From: Candidatus Heimdallarchaeota archaeon LC_2 | Lineage (GTDB): Archaea; Asgardarchaeota; Heimdallarchaeia; Heimdallarchaeales; Kariarchaeaceae | DNA: 49,330 nt | Reading direction: 5' to 3' | NCBI GenBank assembly: GCA_001940725.1 | Contig: MDVR01000033.1 | Coordinates: forward strand, 1-49,330 | Shown here: one piece after another, positions 17,305 through 26,389 of the stretch | Position numbering within the stretch: position 1 is the first letter of the stretch | Layout: each line of letters starts with the position of its first letter | Position numbers and translations under genes: made by a program | Notes under the pieces: model-generated | Databases searched by the model: none | Told to the model about the DNA's origin: nothing | What the model saw: only the letters and a program-made list of their open reading frames with translations

Positions 17305-18615
17305 ATGGAATTAACTGAAGTTAAAGGAATTGGGCCAGCAACTGCGATTAAACTCAAGAGTGCTGGTATTAGTACCGCTGAAGATTTAGCAAAAGCATCT
17401 ATCGATGAAATCGTTTCAGCTGGTATTCGTAAACCTACCGCTACAAAAATTGCTCAAAACGCTAAAGACGTCGTCGGTACTTCTTCTGACAAAAAAGTAG
17501 AAGAAAAGCCAAAAAAGGCTCCTAAAACAACTTCTAAAAAGCCTGAAGCTAAAAAGGCTAAACGTGAGATACGTGCTGTAAAAATCCCGATTTCTTACGT
17601 TAAAGGAGTAGGACCGAAAACAAGAAACATCTTGGAAAATGCTGAAATCAATTTTGCTAAAGATTTAGCATCAACCAAAGTCGAAAAACTCGTTGAAATT
17701 GGTATCAGTAAAGCAACCGCACTTAAGATTCTTGCAAACGCACAAGAACAGGTTGGTACACTTCCTTCTGATAAAAAAGAAGAAAAAATCCATAAGGTTG
17801 AAAAGAAAGAAGTAGAAGTTGTAACTAAAGATATTGTCGAAGAAAAGACCCCTGCTGCAAAACCAAAGAAGGAGAAGAAAAAGCCAGCAAAAGATGTTGC
17901 TGAACATGAAAGATCTCCTATTCCTCAAGGAATTCCTACTAAGAAAAAACGAGGAGTTCAAGTTCGTAAAGTCGATGAAATTGAAGAGGATACCGAATTA
18001 GTTGAAAAACCGGCTGGATGGGGTGTTCAAGCAAAAGAATTAACCAAAGAGGAAATTGAACTCAGGAAAGCAAGACAAGAAGAAATTGCTAGATCTAGAC
18101 AAATTACCCGACAAATTCCTGTCAAACCTTCACCAGTAAAAGCAATTAAACCGAAAAAGTTACCACCAAAGGGTGGTAAACCAGAAAAACAAGTTAAAGA
18201 TAAAAAGGTAGGTAAACGAGCTAAGAAGAAAACTAAGGTTGTAATTGAATATTATTCCCAGGAAGACCTTTATTCTCAAACTTTAATTTCACGTAAAAGA
18301 GGAATAACTGGAAAGGAAGGAACCAAAAAACCTAGAATTTCTCTTGAGAGAGATACTAAACTTGGTAGAATTTCTAGTCACAGAAGAAGCAGAAGGGTTA
18401 TTCATGAAACACAAGTTATTTTGAAGCTAGAAAATGGTTTTAACCCAGATCAAATTGTAGGGAAAAAAGTATATTTTATTTACCCCGAGACAACTACTAA
18501 AGTCCCTGGATCAATAAGCAAAAGATTTGGTAAGGCAAGTTCTGGAAAAGTATTAGTATATTTCAAAAAGGGAATAAGGGTTAACGCTATTAATCAACCT
18601 ATCTTCATAAAATAA
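17305..18615 (+). CDS. Double helix-hairpin-helix protein with C-terminal eL33 (L35Ae)-like domain
   Basis: Two helix-hairpin-helix domains lie at about 2-55 (TEVKGIGPATAIKLKSAGI) and 95-150 (SYVKGVGPKTRNILENAEI), a fold that binds DNA backbones as in RadA. A long Lys-rich linker follows (about 150-360). The last about 73 residues resemble ribosomal protein eL33: TQVILKLENGFN, VGKKVYFIYPE, VPGSISKRFGKASSGKVLVYFKKGI, and a final beta strand. eL33 is normally a free ribosomal protein of about 90-110 residues, so this is an unusual fusion. It could be a ribosomal protein with an extension or a nucleic-acid-binding protein that borrowed the fold. HhH domains are certain; the eL33 match is moderately sure. 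Confidence 0.72.
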   Translation: MELTEVKGIGPATAIKLKSAGISTAEDLAKASIDEIVSAGIRKPTATKIAQNAKDVVGTSSDKKVEEKPKKAPKTTSKKPEAKKAKREIRAVKIPISYVKGVGPKTRNILENAEINFAKDLASTKVEKLVEIGISKATALKILANAQEQVGTLPSDKKEEKIHKVEKKEVEVVTKDIVEEKTPAAKPKKEKKKPAKDVAEHERSPIPQGIPTKKKRGVQVRKVDEIEEDTELVEKPAGWGVQAKELTKEEIELRKARQEEIARSRQITRQIPVKPSPVKAIKPKKLPPKGGKPEKQVKDKKVGKRAKKKTKVVIEYYSQEDLYSQTLISRKRGITGKEGTKKPRISLERDTKLGRISSHRRSRRVIHETQVILKLENGFNPDQIVGKKVYFIYPETTTKVPGSISKRFGKASSGKVLVYFKKGIRVNAINQPIFIK

Positions 18616-18653
18616 TTTTAATAAAATATTAAATTCTCAAAAAATTAAATTTT

Positions 18654-19622
18654 TTAATTTATCATTGGTTTTGGTAATAATAATTTAAGAATTACACCTG
18701 CAACGCCTGTCATTATGGAGATCACTAATAACATACCCCAAAAATTTATCTGCGGAACGTCGTCTAAATTCATTCCCCAAATTGAGCTTATTACTGTTGG
18801 AATTATCAGAAGAGCCCCTAATATTGTTAACCAATAAAACTGTCTATTCATAATATTTGAAGCAATTGCTAGATGTAGATTAATCATATTTGTCAAATCC
18901 TCTCTTTGTTCTTGTATGAGATCCATTAAAAATAATACTCTATCTAAGATATGATCTTCAATTTTCTCTATATCTAAATTCGGAACTTTGCCAGAAACCA
19001 ATTCCCGAATATGCTCAATATCTGCTCGAACGGATGTAGAAGCATCATAAAGCCGTCCTTTTAATTGGAGTAAATTCGCAAGCCAGCCTTTTTCCAAACC
19101 ACCTGATAACATTTTCCGTTCACTATTATCAATTAATTTTTCTACATTCTCTAATGCATTAATACTCATTTCGAGCATTTCGGATATCAAAAAAACAAAA
19201 AAAGATATTGGAGTGAAATTGATTTTTTGAGAAATACATTTTGACATTATCTTAGAGAAAATACTAGATTCACGTTGAGAAGCTGTATAAAGTCGATTTT
19301 CCAAAAACACAAAAGAAACCTGTAAAACATAATCGTCTTTCTTTAAGATAAAATTAGTTGGGAACGACAACACTATTACACTATAAGTATCGTCATTATC
19401 TTCCAATGTTTGATAAACTTGTATTCTAGGTCTTTGCTCTTCTAACAGATCTTCCGTAAAGCTCTTTGATCGATCAACAACATCAGGAAGGACTTTACTA
19501 ATTTTGTCGCCAGCTTTCAAATTTGTCCAAATGAATTTTGTATTTTCAGGGTCATGATCTATAATTTGAGATTTAATTTTACTTGGGATTCCTTCATCAT
19601 TGAATACAAGGGATTTTGGCAT
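18654..19622 (-). CDS. corA: CorA-like divalent cation transporter
   Basis: CorA-family magnesium/divalent-metal channel of 322 residues, the usual length. An N-terminal cytoplasmic alpha/beta domain is followed by long helices (about 150-255) and two C-terminal membrane segments. The first ends in the signature WGMN (GMNLDDVPQ), which forms the selectivity filter in pentameric CorA; the second is followed by the short tail KLLLPKPMIN. It starts at ATG, 78 bases after a small helical-protein gene on the same strand. Confidence 0.88.
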   Translation of the reverse strand: MPKSLVFNDEGIPSKIKSQIIDHDPENTKFIWTNLKAGDKISKVLPDVVDRSKSFTEDLLEEQRPRIQVYQTLEDNDDTYSVIVLSFPTNFILKKDDYVLQVSFVFLENRLYTASQRESSIFSKIMSKCISQKINFTPISFFVFLISEMLEMSINALENVEKLIDNSERKMLSGGLEKGWLANLLQLKGRLYDASTSVRADIEHIRELVSGKVPNLDIEKIEDHILDRVLFLMDLIQEQREDLTNMINLHLAIASNIMNRQFYWLTILGALLIIPTVISSIWGMNLDDVPQINFWGMLLVISIMTGVAGVILKLLLPKPMIN

Positions 19623-19700
19623 CGATATTGTATTGTCTATGGATTATACAAATCTATTCTTACCATATTAGCTTAGAAAGCTTTTTCGTATTTATGATAT

Positions 19701-20027
19701 TTACTTTTCCGTAGTTGCATTTGAATCTTTGATGTTTAATGGGTTGAATTCAATTTCACTGGTGGTTTGCTCAATCCTTTCTATTATAATATTTAAGAAA
19801 TTTGCCAACTCGTCATTTGTCAGATCACCTATTCGATTATTAAATTTCAATTGACTGTAGATCACTGCGAGATCCGGAATTGCTCCAAGTAAAATATCTG
19901 CTTTCATTTCGACCGAAGCATCCATTTTTATTGCATTTCTGACAACTTGTCGCCAAATTTCACTCTGTGATAAGGTATCAGCAAAATCCTCTCTTTCTTT
20001 AGCGATATTTTCAGCCAATCTAGTCAC
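19701..20027 (-). CDS. Small helical protein, paralogue of the 30.2-kb gene
   Basis: The 108-residue protein is predicted all-helical. Its core SEIWRQVVRNAIKMDASVEMKADILLGAI aligns with TEIWMAIVSKFVLMEFDLNYRSEMLLQAV in the 85-residue gene at 30166-30423, and both continue with a helix containing LT or LTQ near the end. The two define a small family that I cannot name. The start is GTG within the sequence aaaGGTGact. It is upstream of corA on the same strand. Confidence 0.6.
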   Translation of the reverse strand: MTRLAENIAKEREDFADTLSQSEIWRQVVRNAIKMDASVEMKADILLGAIPDLAVIYSQLKFNNRIGDLTNDELANFLNIIIERIEQTTSEIEFNPLNIKDSNATTEK

Positions 20028-20205
20028 CTTTAAAATTACAAAATATATGTGTACGAATTATAAGAGGTATTTGAGATTTATAAATATACTTCTTAGATGG
20101 TAATACTTGGATAAGAGAAATCATTTAATAGGATATTAGAAATATTTTTGTTTTATTGTAATTTTTATTTGCAGATACTATTTTAATTTATTCAATTGTT
20201 CTTAA

Positions 20206-21627
20206 TTACTTCATTAATTGCATCTTAGGCATTAATTTTATTGACCAATTATATCTCTCATCAATTTTATTCAAAACAGATTTTACTTTTTTCTCCTCGT
20301 TTGTATCGTGGTAATACAAAACATAACATTTCCCACCTCGAGAACGTTTGAGCTTCTGATAAACAGTTTTTGTAGTTCGAACAAGATCAAATACTATTAG
20401 AATTTCAGCCTCTGGGAGATCTAAATCACGTTCTCCAACATTTGAAATTATTGCTACAGTTTGTTCTTCTGAAATACGGAATTCATCAAGTTGGGAAGCT
20501 CGTTTTAAGCTGGCAATTTTTCCAGTTATCTCAATGGTTTTTATACCATTATGTGCTATAATCCGAGATAATATCCCCACTGTGTCTAAATAGCTGCAAA
20601 GAATGATCGATTTTTTAGCACTGAATACCAATTGTTTGATTGCAAAGAATTTTGCTGGGATTATTGGTAAATTATTTTTTAGGAATTCATTTGATAATCC
20701 ATATTTCATTAAATGAAATCTTGATTTTTTTCCACTCATGGCCCATAAATATTTGCGAGTTAGATATCCAAGAAACAACTTTTGTTGAAGTTCCTCTGGA
20801 ATAGGTAAGGGATTAAAAAATAAACCACTGTTACGTTTCAAATCATAAAATAGGTTAATGTCGCTTTTTTTTACTTGATTTAGTATCTCACGTTTCACAT
20901 CATCGATATGTAGATCTAATTCCATCGAAACGAATAATAGCTTATCATCAATAATGGCTGTTGGAATTATTTCACTGATTTCAATGAATTGTTTAACATC
21001 AGTTTCCATAATACTATCCATTGAAAGAAACTCAACATTTCCTATTGTTTCACATAATGAAATTAATTCATTTTTCATTTTCTTTTGTAATCTATCAACA
21101 ACATAGTGCTCATCCCGTAGTGTTCCGCTCATTCCAATAATTGTTTTCATTTGAAAATTGTGAAATAAATTATTATAGGGTTGCTTTAGATAATTACCCA
21201 CGCTTGTTCTTCTTATTATTTGATCAATTTCATTAATTATAACCATATCAAATTTTAAGAGAGCGTTGGGGAATTTCTTGATCGTGTTTGATAATGTTTG
21301 AGGGAGACACAATACAATTCTTTTAGTCTCTAATTTCCATTCTCTTTGAGCTGATGAAGATCGACTATCAATTAATGCAAGCTCTTCAGAATTGCTATAT
21401 TTCAACAAGTAGTTATATGTTTCATAAAGAGAAGAAGAAGATTGTAGTATCAAAATAATAGATTTATTCATAAATTTTTCAAATAAAAGGCTGAATTGCA
21501 AAAATCTCTTACCAAGGCCACAATCTAATTCGATTACGGTATTTTTTTTGTTATTTACATTCAACAACGTTCGATCAAGTATTTCTTTTTGATACTCTCT
21601 TGGTTCGAAAGTTGTGATATTCAACAC
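20206..21627 (-). CDS. Degenerate Hef/FANCM-like superfamily 2 helicase
   Basis: Two RecA-like domains are visible. Domain 1 begins FEPREYQKEIL (Q-like motif) and has a P-loop CGLGKRF (37-42) with Arg41 instead of the usual Thr/Ser. Motif II reads NEID (132-135) instead of DExH, and motif III is GMSGT. Domain 2 has the SF2-like segments IIPAKFFAIKQLVFSAKKSIILCSY and QKLKRSRGGKCYVLYYHDTNEEKK, similar to the Hef motif VI region but lacking the QRxGRTGR arginines in full. It carries no XPF nuclease. At 473 residues it is helicase-only. ATP hydrolysis is doubtful; a structural or branched-DNA-binding role is possible. Start is GTG. Confidence 0.65.
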   Translation of the reverse strand: MLNITTFEPREYQKEILDRTLLNVNNKKNTVIELDCGLGKRFLQFSLLFEKFMNKSIILILQSSSSLYETYNYLLKYSNSEELALIDSRSSSAQREWKLETKRIVLCLPQTLSNTIKKFPNALLKFDMVIINEIDQIIRRTSVGNYLKQPYNNLFHNFQMKTIIGMSGTLRDEHYVVDRLQKKMKNELISLCETIGNVEFLSMDSIMETDVKQFIEISEIIPTAIIDDKLLFVSMELDLHIDDVKREILNQVKKSDINLFYDLKRNSGLFFNPLPIPEELQQKLFLGYLTRKYLWAMSGKKSRFHLMKYGLSNEFLKNNLPIIPAKFFAIKQLVFSAKKSIILCSYLDTVGILSRIIAHNGIKTIEITGKIASLKRASQLDEFRISEEQTVAIISNVGERDLDLPEAEILIVFDLVRTTKTVYQKLKRSRGGKCYVLYYHDTNEEKKVKSVLNKIDERYNWSIKLMPKMQLMK

Positions 21628-21691
21628 AAAATTAACTTAATTTTATATTATATAATTCATCCCAACACTGATTTAAAAGTGAAATAACATA

Positions 21692-23200
21692 TTATGCTAG
21701 AATTTTATCTTTTCTAATTAATCTTCTTTTTCTAAATTTGAAGATTTCTTCGAATCCAATTAATGAGCTTGTTAAAATCAAAATTAAGACCCAATCGATT
21801 ATATCTAATGATGTAACTTCAAAAATGTTTGTGAAATATACAAAATCTGAATTTGTAATAGTGGAAATCCATTGGTCCCCTTGGATTACAAATACTTGCA
21901 ATAAGGCTGATGTTATGGTAGCCCATACCAGTGCTCTGTTTGCAAAAAATTGTCTACCCAATATTGAATGAGTTTCACTTCTAACATTATATGAATGGAA
22001 TAATTGTAAAATCGAAAGTGTTGCAAAAGTCATTGTTGAGGCATACACATAATCTTTGTGAGGAATATTGTTTATATCAAAATTACTTTCAAAACTCCCA
22101 ATTGAAATCCCATAAACACCTAAACTGATTATTGTCATATACAAACCGAGTCGAATAATGTATTTGATCATAGATTTATTCATTATTGATTCTTTGGGAT
22201 CTCTTGGAGCTTGATCCATCAAGCCTCTTTCTGGTGGATCTACTCCCAATGCGAGTGCTGGAAGCCCATCTGTCACTAAATTAATCCATAGGATTTGTAT
22301 TGGAATAAATGGAGGAGGGAGTCCAATCAACATGGCAATCACAATTACAAGAATTTCCGCTGTATTTGAACTCAACATGTATCGTAAAAATTTCCCCATA
22401 CTTTGATATACAGCTCTGCCTTCTTCAATTGCAGCTACAATAGTTGCAAAGTTATCGTCAGCTAGTACCATGTCTGAGGTTTCTTTAGTTACATCTGTAC
22501 CTTGTATCCCCATCGCGATACCAATGTCAGCAGCTTTTAATGCTGGAGCGTCATTCACCCCGTCACCTGTCATTCCTACAATTTGTCCGTTTGATTTTAT
22601 TGCTTGAACGATCCTTAACTTATGCGAGGGAGTTATTCGTGCAAATATTGAATATTTATTAACATTATTTCTGAGTTCTACATCATTAAGTCTATCTAAC
22701 TCTTCACCAGTGATTACCTCAGTAGAAGGGGTTAAGATATTCAATTCCCTTCCAATGGCAGCCGCAGTTCTTCGGTGATCCCCTGTCACGATCTTAATCG
22801 AAACACCCGCAGCTTGACATTTTTTGACGGCATCGAATACCTCTGGTTTAGGTGGATCTATTAATCCCATTAATCCAATAAATATTAATCCCTTTTCCAT
22901 TTCCATAATATTCCAAACAGGGGTCGATTTATCCATTGGTTTATATGCAAATGCAAGAACCCTAAGAGCATCATCAGCCATAATCCCAATTTTATTTGTA
23001 ATATTTGCCCTTACTTCATCATTTAGAGGTAAAATTTGTTCTCCAGATAAATATCCTTCACACATCTCGAGCAATATATCAGGTGCACCTTTTGTATAAG
23101 ACAGAAACTCATGTTCCTTTGTGTCTTCATGTACAGTAGTCATTCTTTTTCTTTCACTGTCAAAAGGTAATTCATCTCGTAAGAGATATCGTTTTTCCAT
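21692..23200 (-). CDS. Ca2+-type P-type ATPase, C-terminal fragment (gene split by tandem duplication)
   Basis: C-terminal part of a SERCA/PMCA-like cation pump: part of the nucleotide-binding domain, the hinge MTGDGVNDAPALKAADIGIAMG, and transmembrane segments M5-M10 including WINLVTDGLPALALG. The frame is separated from the N-terminal part by a 749-base shift from a tandem duplication, so the apparent start MEKRYLLRDELPF is an internal Met rather than a true start. If the duplication were removed, both parts would join in frame to a 922-residue pump, the normal family length. Either the gene is broken or the assembly is wrong here. Confidence 0.85.
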   Translation of the reverse strand: MEKRYLLRDELPFDSERKRMTTVHEDTKEHEFLSYTKGAPDILLEMCEGYLSGEQILPLNDEVRANITNKIGIMADDALRVLAFAYKPMDKSTPVWNIMEMEKGLIFIGLMGLIDPPKPEVFDAVKKCQAAGVSIKIVTGDHRRTAAAIGRELNILTPSTEVITGEELDRLNDVELRNNVNKYSIFARITPSHKLRIVQAIKSNGQIVGMTGDGVNDAPALKAADIGIAMGIQGTDVTKETSDMVLADDNFATIVAAIEEGRAVYQSMGKFLRYMLSSNTAEILVIVIAMLIGLPPPFIPIQILWINLVTDGLPALALGVDPPERGLMDQAPRDPKESIMNKSMIKYIIRLGLYMTIISLGVYGISIGSFESNFDINNIPHKDYVYASTMTFATLSILQLFHSYNVRSETHSILGRQFFANRALVWATITSALLQVFVIQGDQWISTITNSDFVYFTNIFEVTSLDIIDWVLILILTSSLIGFEEIFKFRKRRLIRKDKILA

Positions 23201-23227
23201 TATATCGAGATTATATTCTGCTCTTAG
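22481..23227 (-). repeat. 747-bp direct tandem duplication, copy A (in P-type ATPase)
   Basis: An exact match to 23230-23976 (offset 749), separated from it by two bases (gg, 23228-23229). Because the offset is not a multiple of three, the duplication shifts the frame and creates a stop codon at 23224-23226. Confidence 0.96.
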
Positions 23228-25209
23228 GGTTCTTTAGTTACATCTGTACCTTGTATCCCCATCGCGATACCAATGTCAGCAGCTTTTAATGCTGGAGCGT
23301 CATTCACCCCGTCACCTGTCATTCCTACAATTTGTCCGTTTGATTTTATTGCTTGAACGATCCTTAACTTATGCGAGGGAGTTATTCGTGCAAATATTGA
23401 ATATTTATTAACATTATTTCTGAGTTCTACATCATTAAGTCTATCTAACTCTTCACCAGTGATTACCTCAGTAGAAGGGGTTAAGATATTCAATTCCCTT
23501 CCAATGGCAGCCGCAGTTCTTCGGTGATCCCCTGTCACGATCTTAATCGAAACACCCGCAGCTTGACATTTTTTGACGGCATCGAATACCTCTGGTTTAG
23601 GTGGATCTATTAATCCCATTAATCCAATAAATATTAATCCCTTTTCCATTTCCATAATATTCCAAACAGGGGTCGATTTATCCATTGGTTTATATGCAAA
23701 TGCAAGAACCCTAAGAGCATCATCAGCCATAATCCCAATTTTATTTGTAATATTTGCCCTTACTTCATCATTTAGAGGTAAAATTTGTTCTCCAGATAAA
23801 TATCCTTCACACATCTCGAGCAATATATCAGGTGCACCTTTTGTATAAGACAGAAACTCATGTTCCTTTGTGTCTTCATGTACAGTAGTCATTCTTTTTC
23901 TTTCACTGTCAAAAGGTAATTCATCTCGTAAGAGATATCGTTTTTCCATTATATCGAGATTATATTCTGCTCTTAGAGCAACTCTAAGTAAGGCGACCTC
24001 TGTAGGATCGCCTATTTCAGTTAATTTTCCATTTATTTTATTGAGCTTTGCATTATTGCAAAGTACTCCTGATCGAAAAAGGTGTCCTAATTCATTCCCA
24101 TTTTTTTCGACTTTATCTGGATCAAGTAATCCTAAATCATTCCCTGATTGAAAAACAGCTAATTTTCGAACTGTCATTTTATTAAGAGTTAATGTACCTG
24201 TCTTGTCCGTGCATATTACCGATGCTGCTCCTAATGCTTCAACAGCAGGTAATTTTCTCACAATAGCATGACGAGATGCCATTTTTTGTACTCCAATTGC
24301 CATTGCAAGAGTTACAACTATTGGCAACCCTTCAGGAATTGCCGCAACGGCAAGGGAGACTCCTAAAAGAAACATATCTGATAATTCATTTCCTGCTAGA
24401 TAACCAATTAATACTACAAAAAGACTAATGGCAATAGTTACTTGTCCTAGTTGGGTTCCTAATTGGGATAATTTCTTTTGGATGGGAGTTTGCTCCACTT
24501 TTAATCCAGAAACTAAATCAGCAATTTGGCCAAATTGAGTACGCATACCAGTTGCTACAACAACTCCCAATCCTCTCCCGACGGAAACGTGAGTACCACT
24601 GAATAACATATTCGTTCTTTCAGGAACTGCGGTATCAATTGCTAGTTTACCAGTAGCGAATTTTCTAACTTCAGTTGATTCTCCAGTTAATGGAGCTTCA
24701 ACAGTTTTTAAATTCACAGCTTCTATAACCCTAGCATCTGCAGGAATAATAATACCTGGTTCGATTCGAATAATATCACCCGGGACTAATTCCTTTGTAG
24801 AGATCTCCATGATTTGCTCTCCACGTTTAACTTGACAATTATGAGCAGCCATTGATTGAAGTGCCTGAATTGCTTTATCTGCCTTCCATTCTTGACGAGT
24901 TCCGAATATTGCATTGATCAATAATATAATGACAATAACAATTGCATCTGTAATTCCTTCCCTACCCTCTATTACTATAGATATAATAGCTGCGAAAATT
25001 AGTATTATTATTAAAATGTCTTTAAATTGATTCTTGAATATTCCAAATACAGTCGGAGGATCTGCTGCAATCAATTCATTAGAAGGATATAGTTTTTGTC
25101 TTCGTTTAACCTCTTCATCTGAAAGACCATTTTTCGATGTTTCTAGCTTGGTAAGTATTTCTTTGACTCGTAAAGAGTATGCTTCATCTGCATAAACTGG
25201 TTCTTCCAC
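23224..25209 (-). CDS. Ca2+-type P-type ATPase, N-terminal fragment (gene split by tandem duplication)
   Basis: N-terminal 661 residues of a calcium-type P-ATPase. It has the cation-ATPase N domain, M1-M4 with VAAIPEGLPIVVTLAMAIG, the actuator motif LTGESTEV, the phosphorylation motif CDKTGTLTLNKMT, and most of the nucleotide-binding domain through GDGVNDAPALK. It then stops after TDVTKEP because the duplicated 747-bp block is followed by two extra bases. The start ATG at 25209 is credible (MEEPVYADEAYSLRVKEIL). It lacks M5-M10 and cannot be a working pump alone. It is not in an operon with its neighbours. Confidence 0.88.
   Translation of the reverse strand: MEEPVYADEAYSLRVKEILTKLETSKNGLSDEEVKRRQKLYPSNELIAADPPTVFGIFKNQFKDILIIILIFAAIISIVIEGREGITDAIVIVIILLINAIFGTRQEWKADKAIQALQSMAAHNCQVKRGEQIMEISTKELVPGDIIRIEPGIIIPADARVIEAVNLKTVEAPLTGESTEVRKFATGKLAIDTAVPERTNMLFSGTHVSVGRGLGVVVATGMRTQFGQIADLVSGLKVEQTPIQKKLSQLGTQLGQVTIAISLFVVLIGYLAGNELSDMFLLGVSLAVAAIPEGLPIVVTLAMAIGVQKMASRHAIVRKLPAVEALGAASVICTDKTGTLTLNKMTVRKLAVFQSGNDLGLLDPDKVEKNGNELGHLFRSGVLCNNAKLNKINGKLTEIGDPTEVALLRVALRAEYNLDIMEKRYLLRDELPFDSERKRMTTVHEDTKEHEFLSYTKGAPDILLEMCEGYLSGEQILPLNDEVRANITNKIGIMADDALRVLAFAYKPMDKSTPVWNIMEMEKGLIFIGLMGLIDPPKPEVFDAVKKCQAAGVSIKIVTGDHRRTAAAIGRELNILTPSTEVITGEELDRLNDVELRNNVNKYSIFARITPSHKLRIVQAIKSNGQIVGMTGDGVNDAPALKAADIGIAMGIQGTDVTKEP
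23230..23976 (-). repeat. 747-bp direct tandem duplication, copy B (in P-type ATPase)
   Basis: Second exact copy of the 22481-23227 block. On the coding strand this copy is read first and belongs to the N-terminal fragment. The flanks differ at once on both sides, with no microhomology at the junction beyond the two intervening bases. Confidence 0.96.
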
Positions 25210-25376
25210 TTATTCAATACCTCTAAACAAGTCCTACTATCTAGAGCAAAGACAAATGAAATGAATTGGTGCTATAGTTAAACCTAAGGATTATGGATGA
25301 GAAATAACAAAGTTTCAAATTTTGATAATGTCATTATTCTTTCACTGAGAATATTGTAAAATAATAATACAAAGAT

Positions 25377-26003
25377 TTATCCTAATCGATATACTCTTCT
25401 ATTTTCGACCACATTTGTTTCTTCTGAAATCCCAATATCTACCTTTTTTGAATGTTGTAACAATGATTTACGCTCTAACATTGTGGCAATATATTTTCCA
25501 TCAGAATAGTAGTCTTCAAGAATTCGAACGATATCATCTTCACTCTCGAGTAATAAAGCAGGGAATTCTGACATTTTAATATATTCTCCAAATATTGATT
25601 TCTTTTCAATTGATTGTAAAACGTACGGGGCAATTTTATCTGATGTGTGAGTTTCTAAAACTGACTTTGCCAATTCACAAATTGGTAATTTGAAATCATC
25701 CAAGAATTTGATTCTCTTTGCTTTTTTCACCTCTCCATTAATAACATATCTAATTAGCAGATGAGCCATAATTTCTTGATGTGAAATGCGCGATTGTTCT
25801 ATTGCTTCATAACTAGAAAGTTTTAGCAAAATTTCAATGGAATCAGAATATGATTTTTCAAGATCATAATCGCTTACTGCAGATTTAGTGAGTTCATACG
25901 CTCTATCAGTATCTCCTTTAAGAATCGCTTCATCTATTTTACGCAACACTGAACGAATTTCTTTGGCCACTATATTCTCAATATAATTTAACAAATTTAA
26001 CAA
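25377..26003 (-). CDS. Hypothetical helical protein
   Basis: I do not recognise the 208-residue protein. It is mostly helical, with paired helices (AILKGDTDRAYELTKSAVSDY, AIEQSRISHQEIMAHLLIRYVINGEVKKAKR) that recall TPR-like helical hairpins, but no repeat period is clear. No cysteine cluster, membrane segment or catalytic motif is visible. It is divergent from the small winged-helix-like gene at 26.1 kb, with about 70 bases between starts. Confidence 0.6.
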   Translation of the reverse strand: MLNLLNYIENIVAKEIRSVLRKIDEAILKGDTDRAYELTKSAVSDYDLEKSYSDSIEILLKLSSYEAIEQSRISHQEIMAHLLIRYVINGEVKKAKRIKFLDDFKLPICELAKSVLETHTSDKIAPYVLQSIEKKSIFGEYIKMSEFPALLLESEDDIVRILEDYYSDGKYIATMLERKSLLQHSKKVDIGISEETNVVENRRVYRLG

Positions 26004-26073
26004 AATTGTTTACACTATGTATCATAATAAAATCTAAATAAAAAAATATGATATTATTCACTGTTGATTAGAA

Positions 26074-26376
26074 ATGAGTAATCCATTTATTAAAACCTTA
26101 AGATTAAACATCCTTGAGCTTTTGAATTATCAGAAGTCAAGAAAATTAATGAAAAAACTTTCTGACATGGATGTACTTGGACAAATACATGTGATATATT
26201 CTGTATCTGAGACAAAGCCTTCAGGAGTTGAGGTGGGAGAGGCGTTAATTTATTTGTTAGATAGGAACTTTATCAAAGAGTTACCGTTGGGTGGGATCAC
26301 TGTTTTTGCAATAACAGAAGAAGGGAAAAAATTACTCAGAGGAATATATGATGGTGAAGATACGGCTATAATCTAG
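26074..26376 (+). CDS. Small winged-helix-like protein
   Basis: The 100-residue protein ends in a segment typical of winged-helix regulators: VGEALIYLLDRNFIKELPLGGITVFAITEEGKKLL, that is a recognition-type helix, a beta wing and a short helix. The N-terminal half (MSNPFIKTLRLNILELLNYQKSRKLM) is helical and basic. The ATG at 26074 is convincing. It lies convergent to phosphoglycerate mutase with a 13-base gap. DNA binding is inferred from the pattern alone. Confidence 0.55.
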   Translation: MSNPFIKTLRLNILELLNYQKSRKLMKKLSDMDVLGQIHVIYSVSETKPSGVEVGEALIYLLDRNFIKELPLGGITVFAITEEGKKLLRGIYDGEDTAII

Positions 26377-26389
26377 TTTTTTGTAAATT

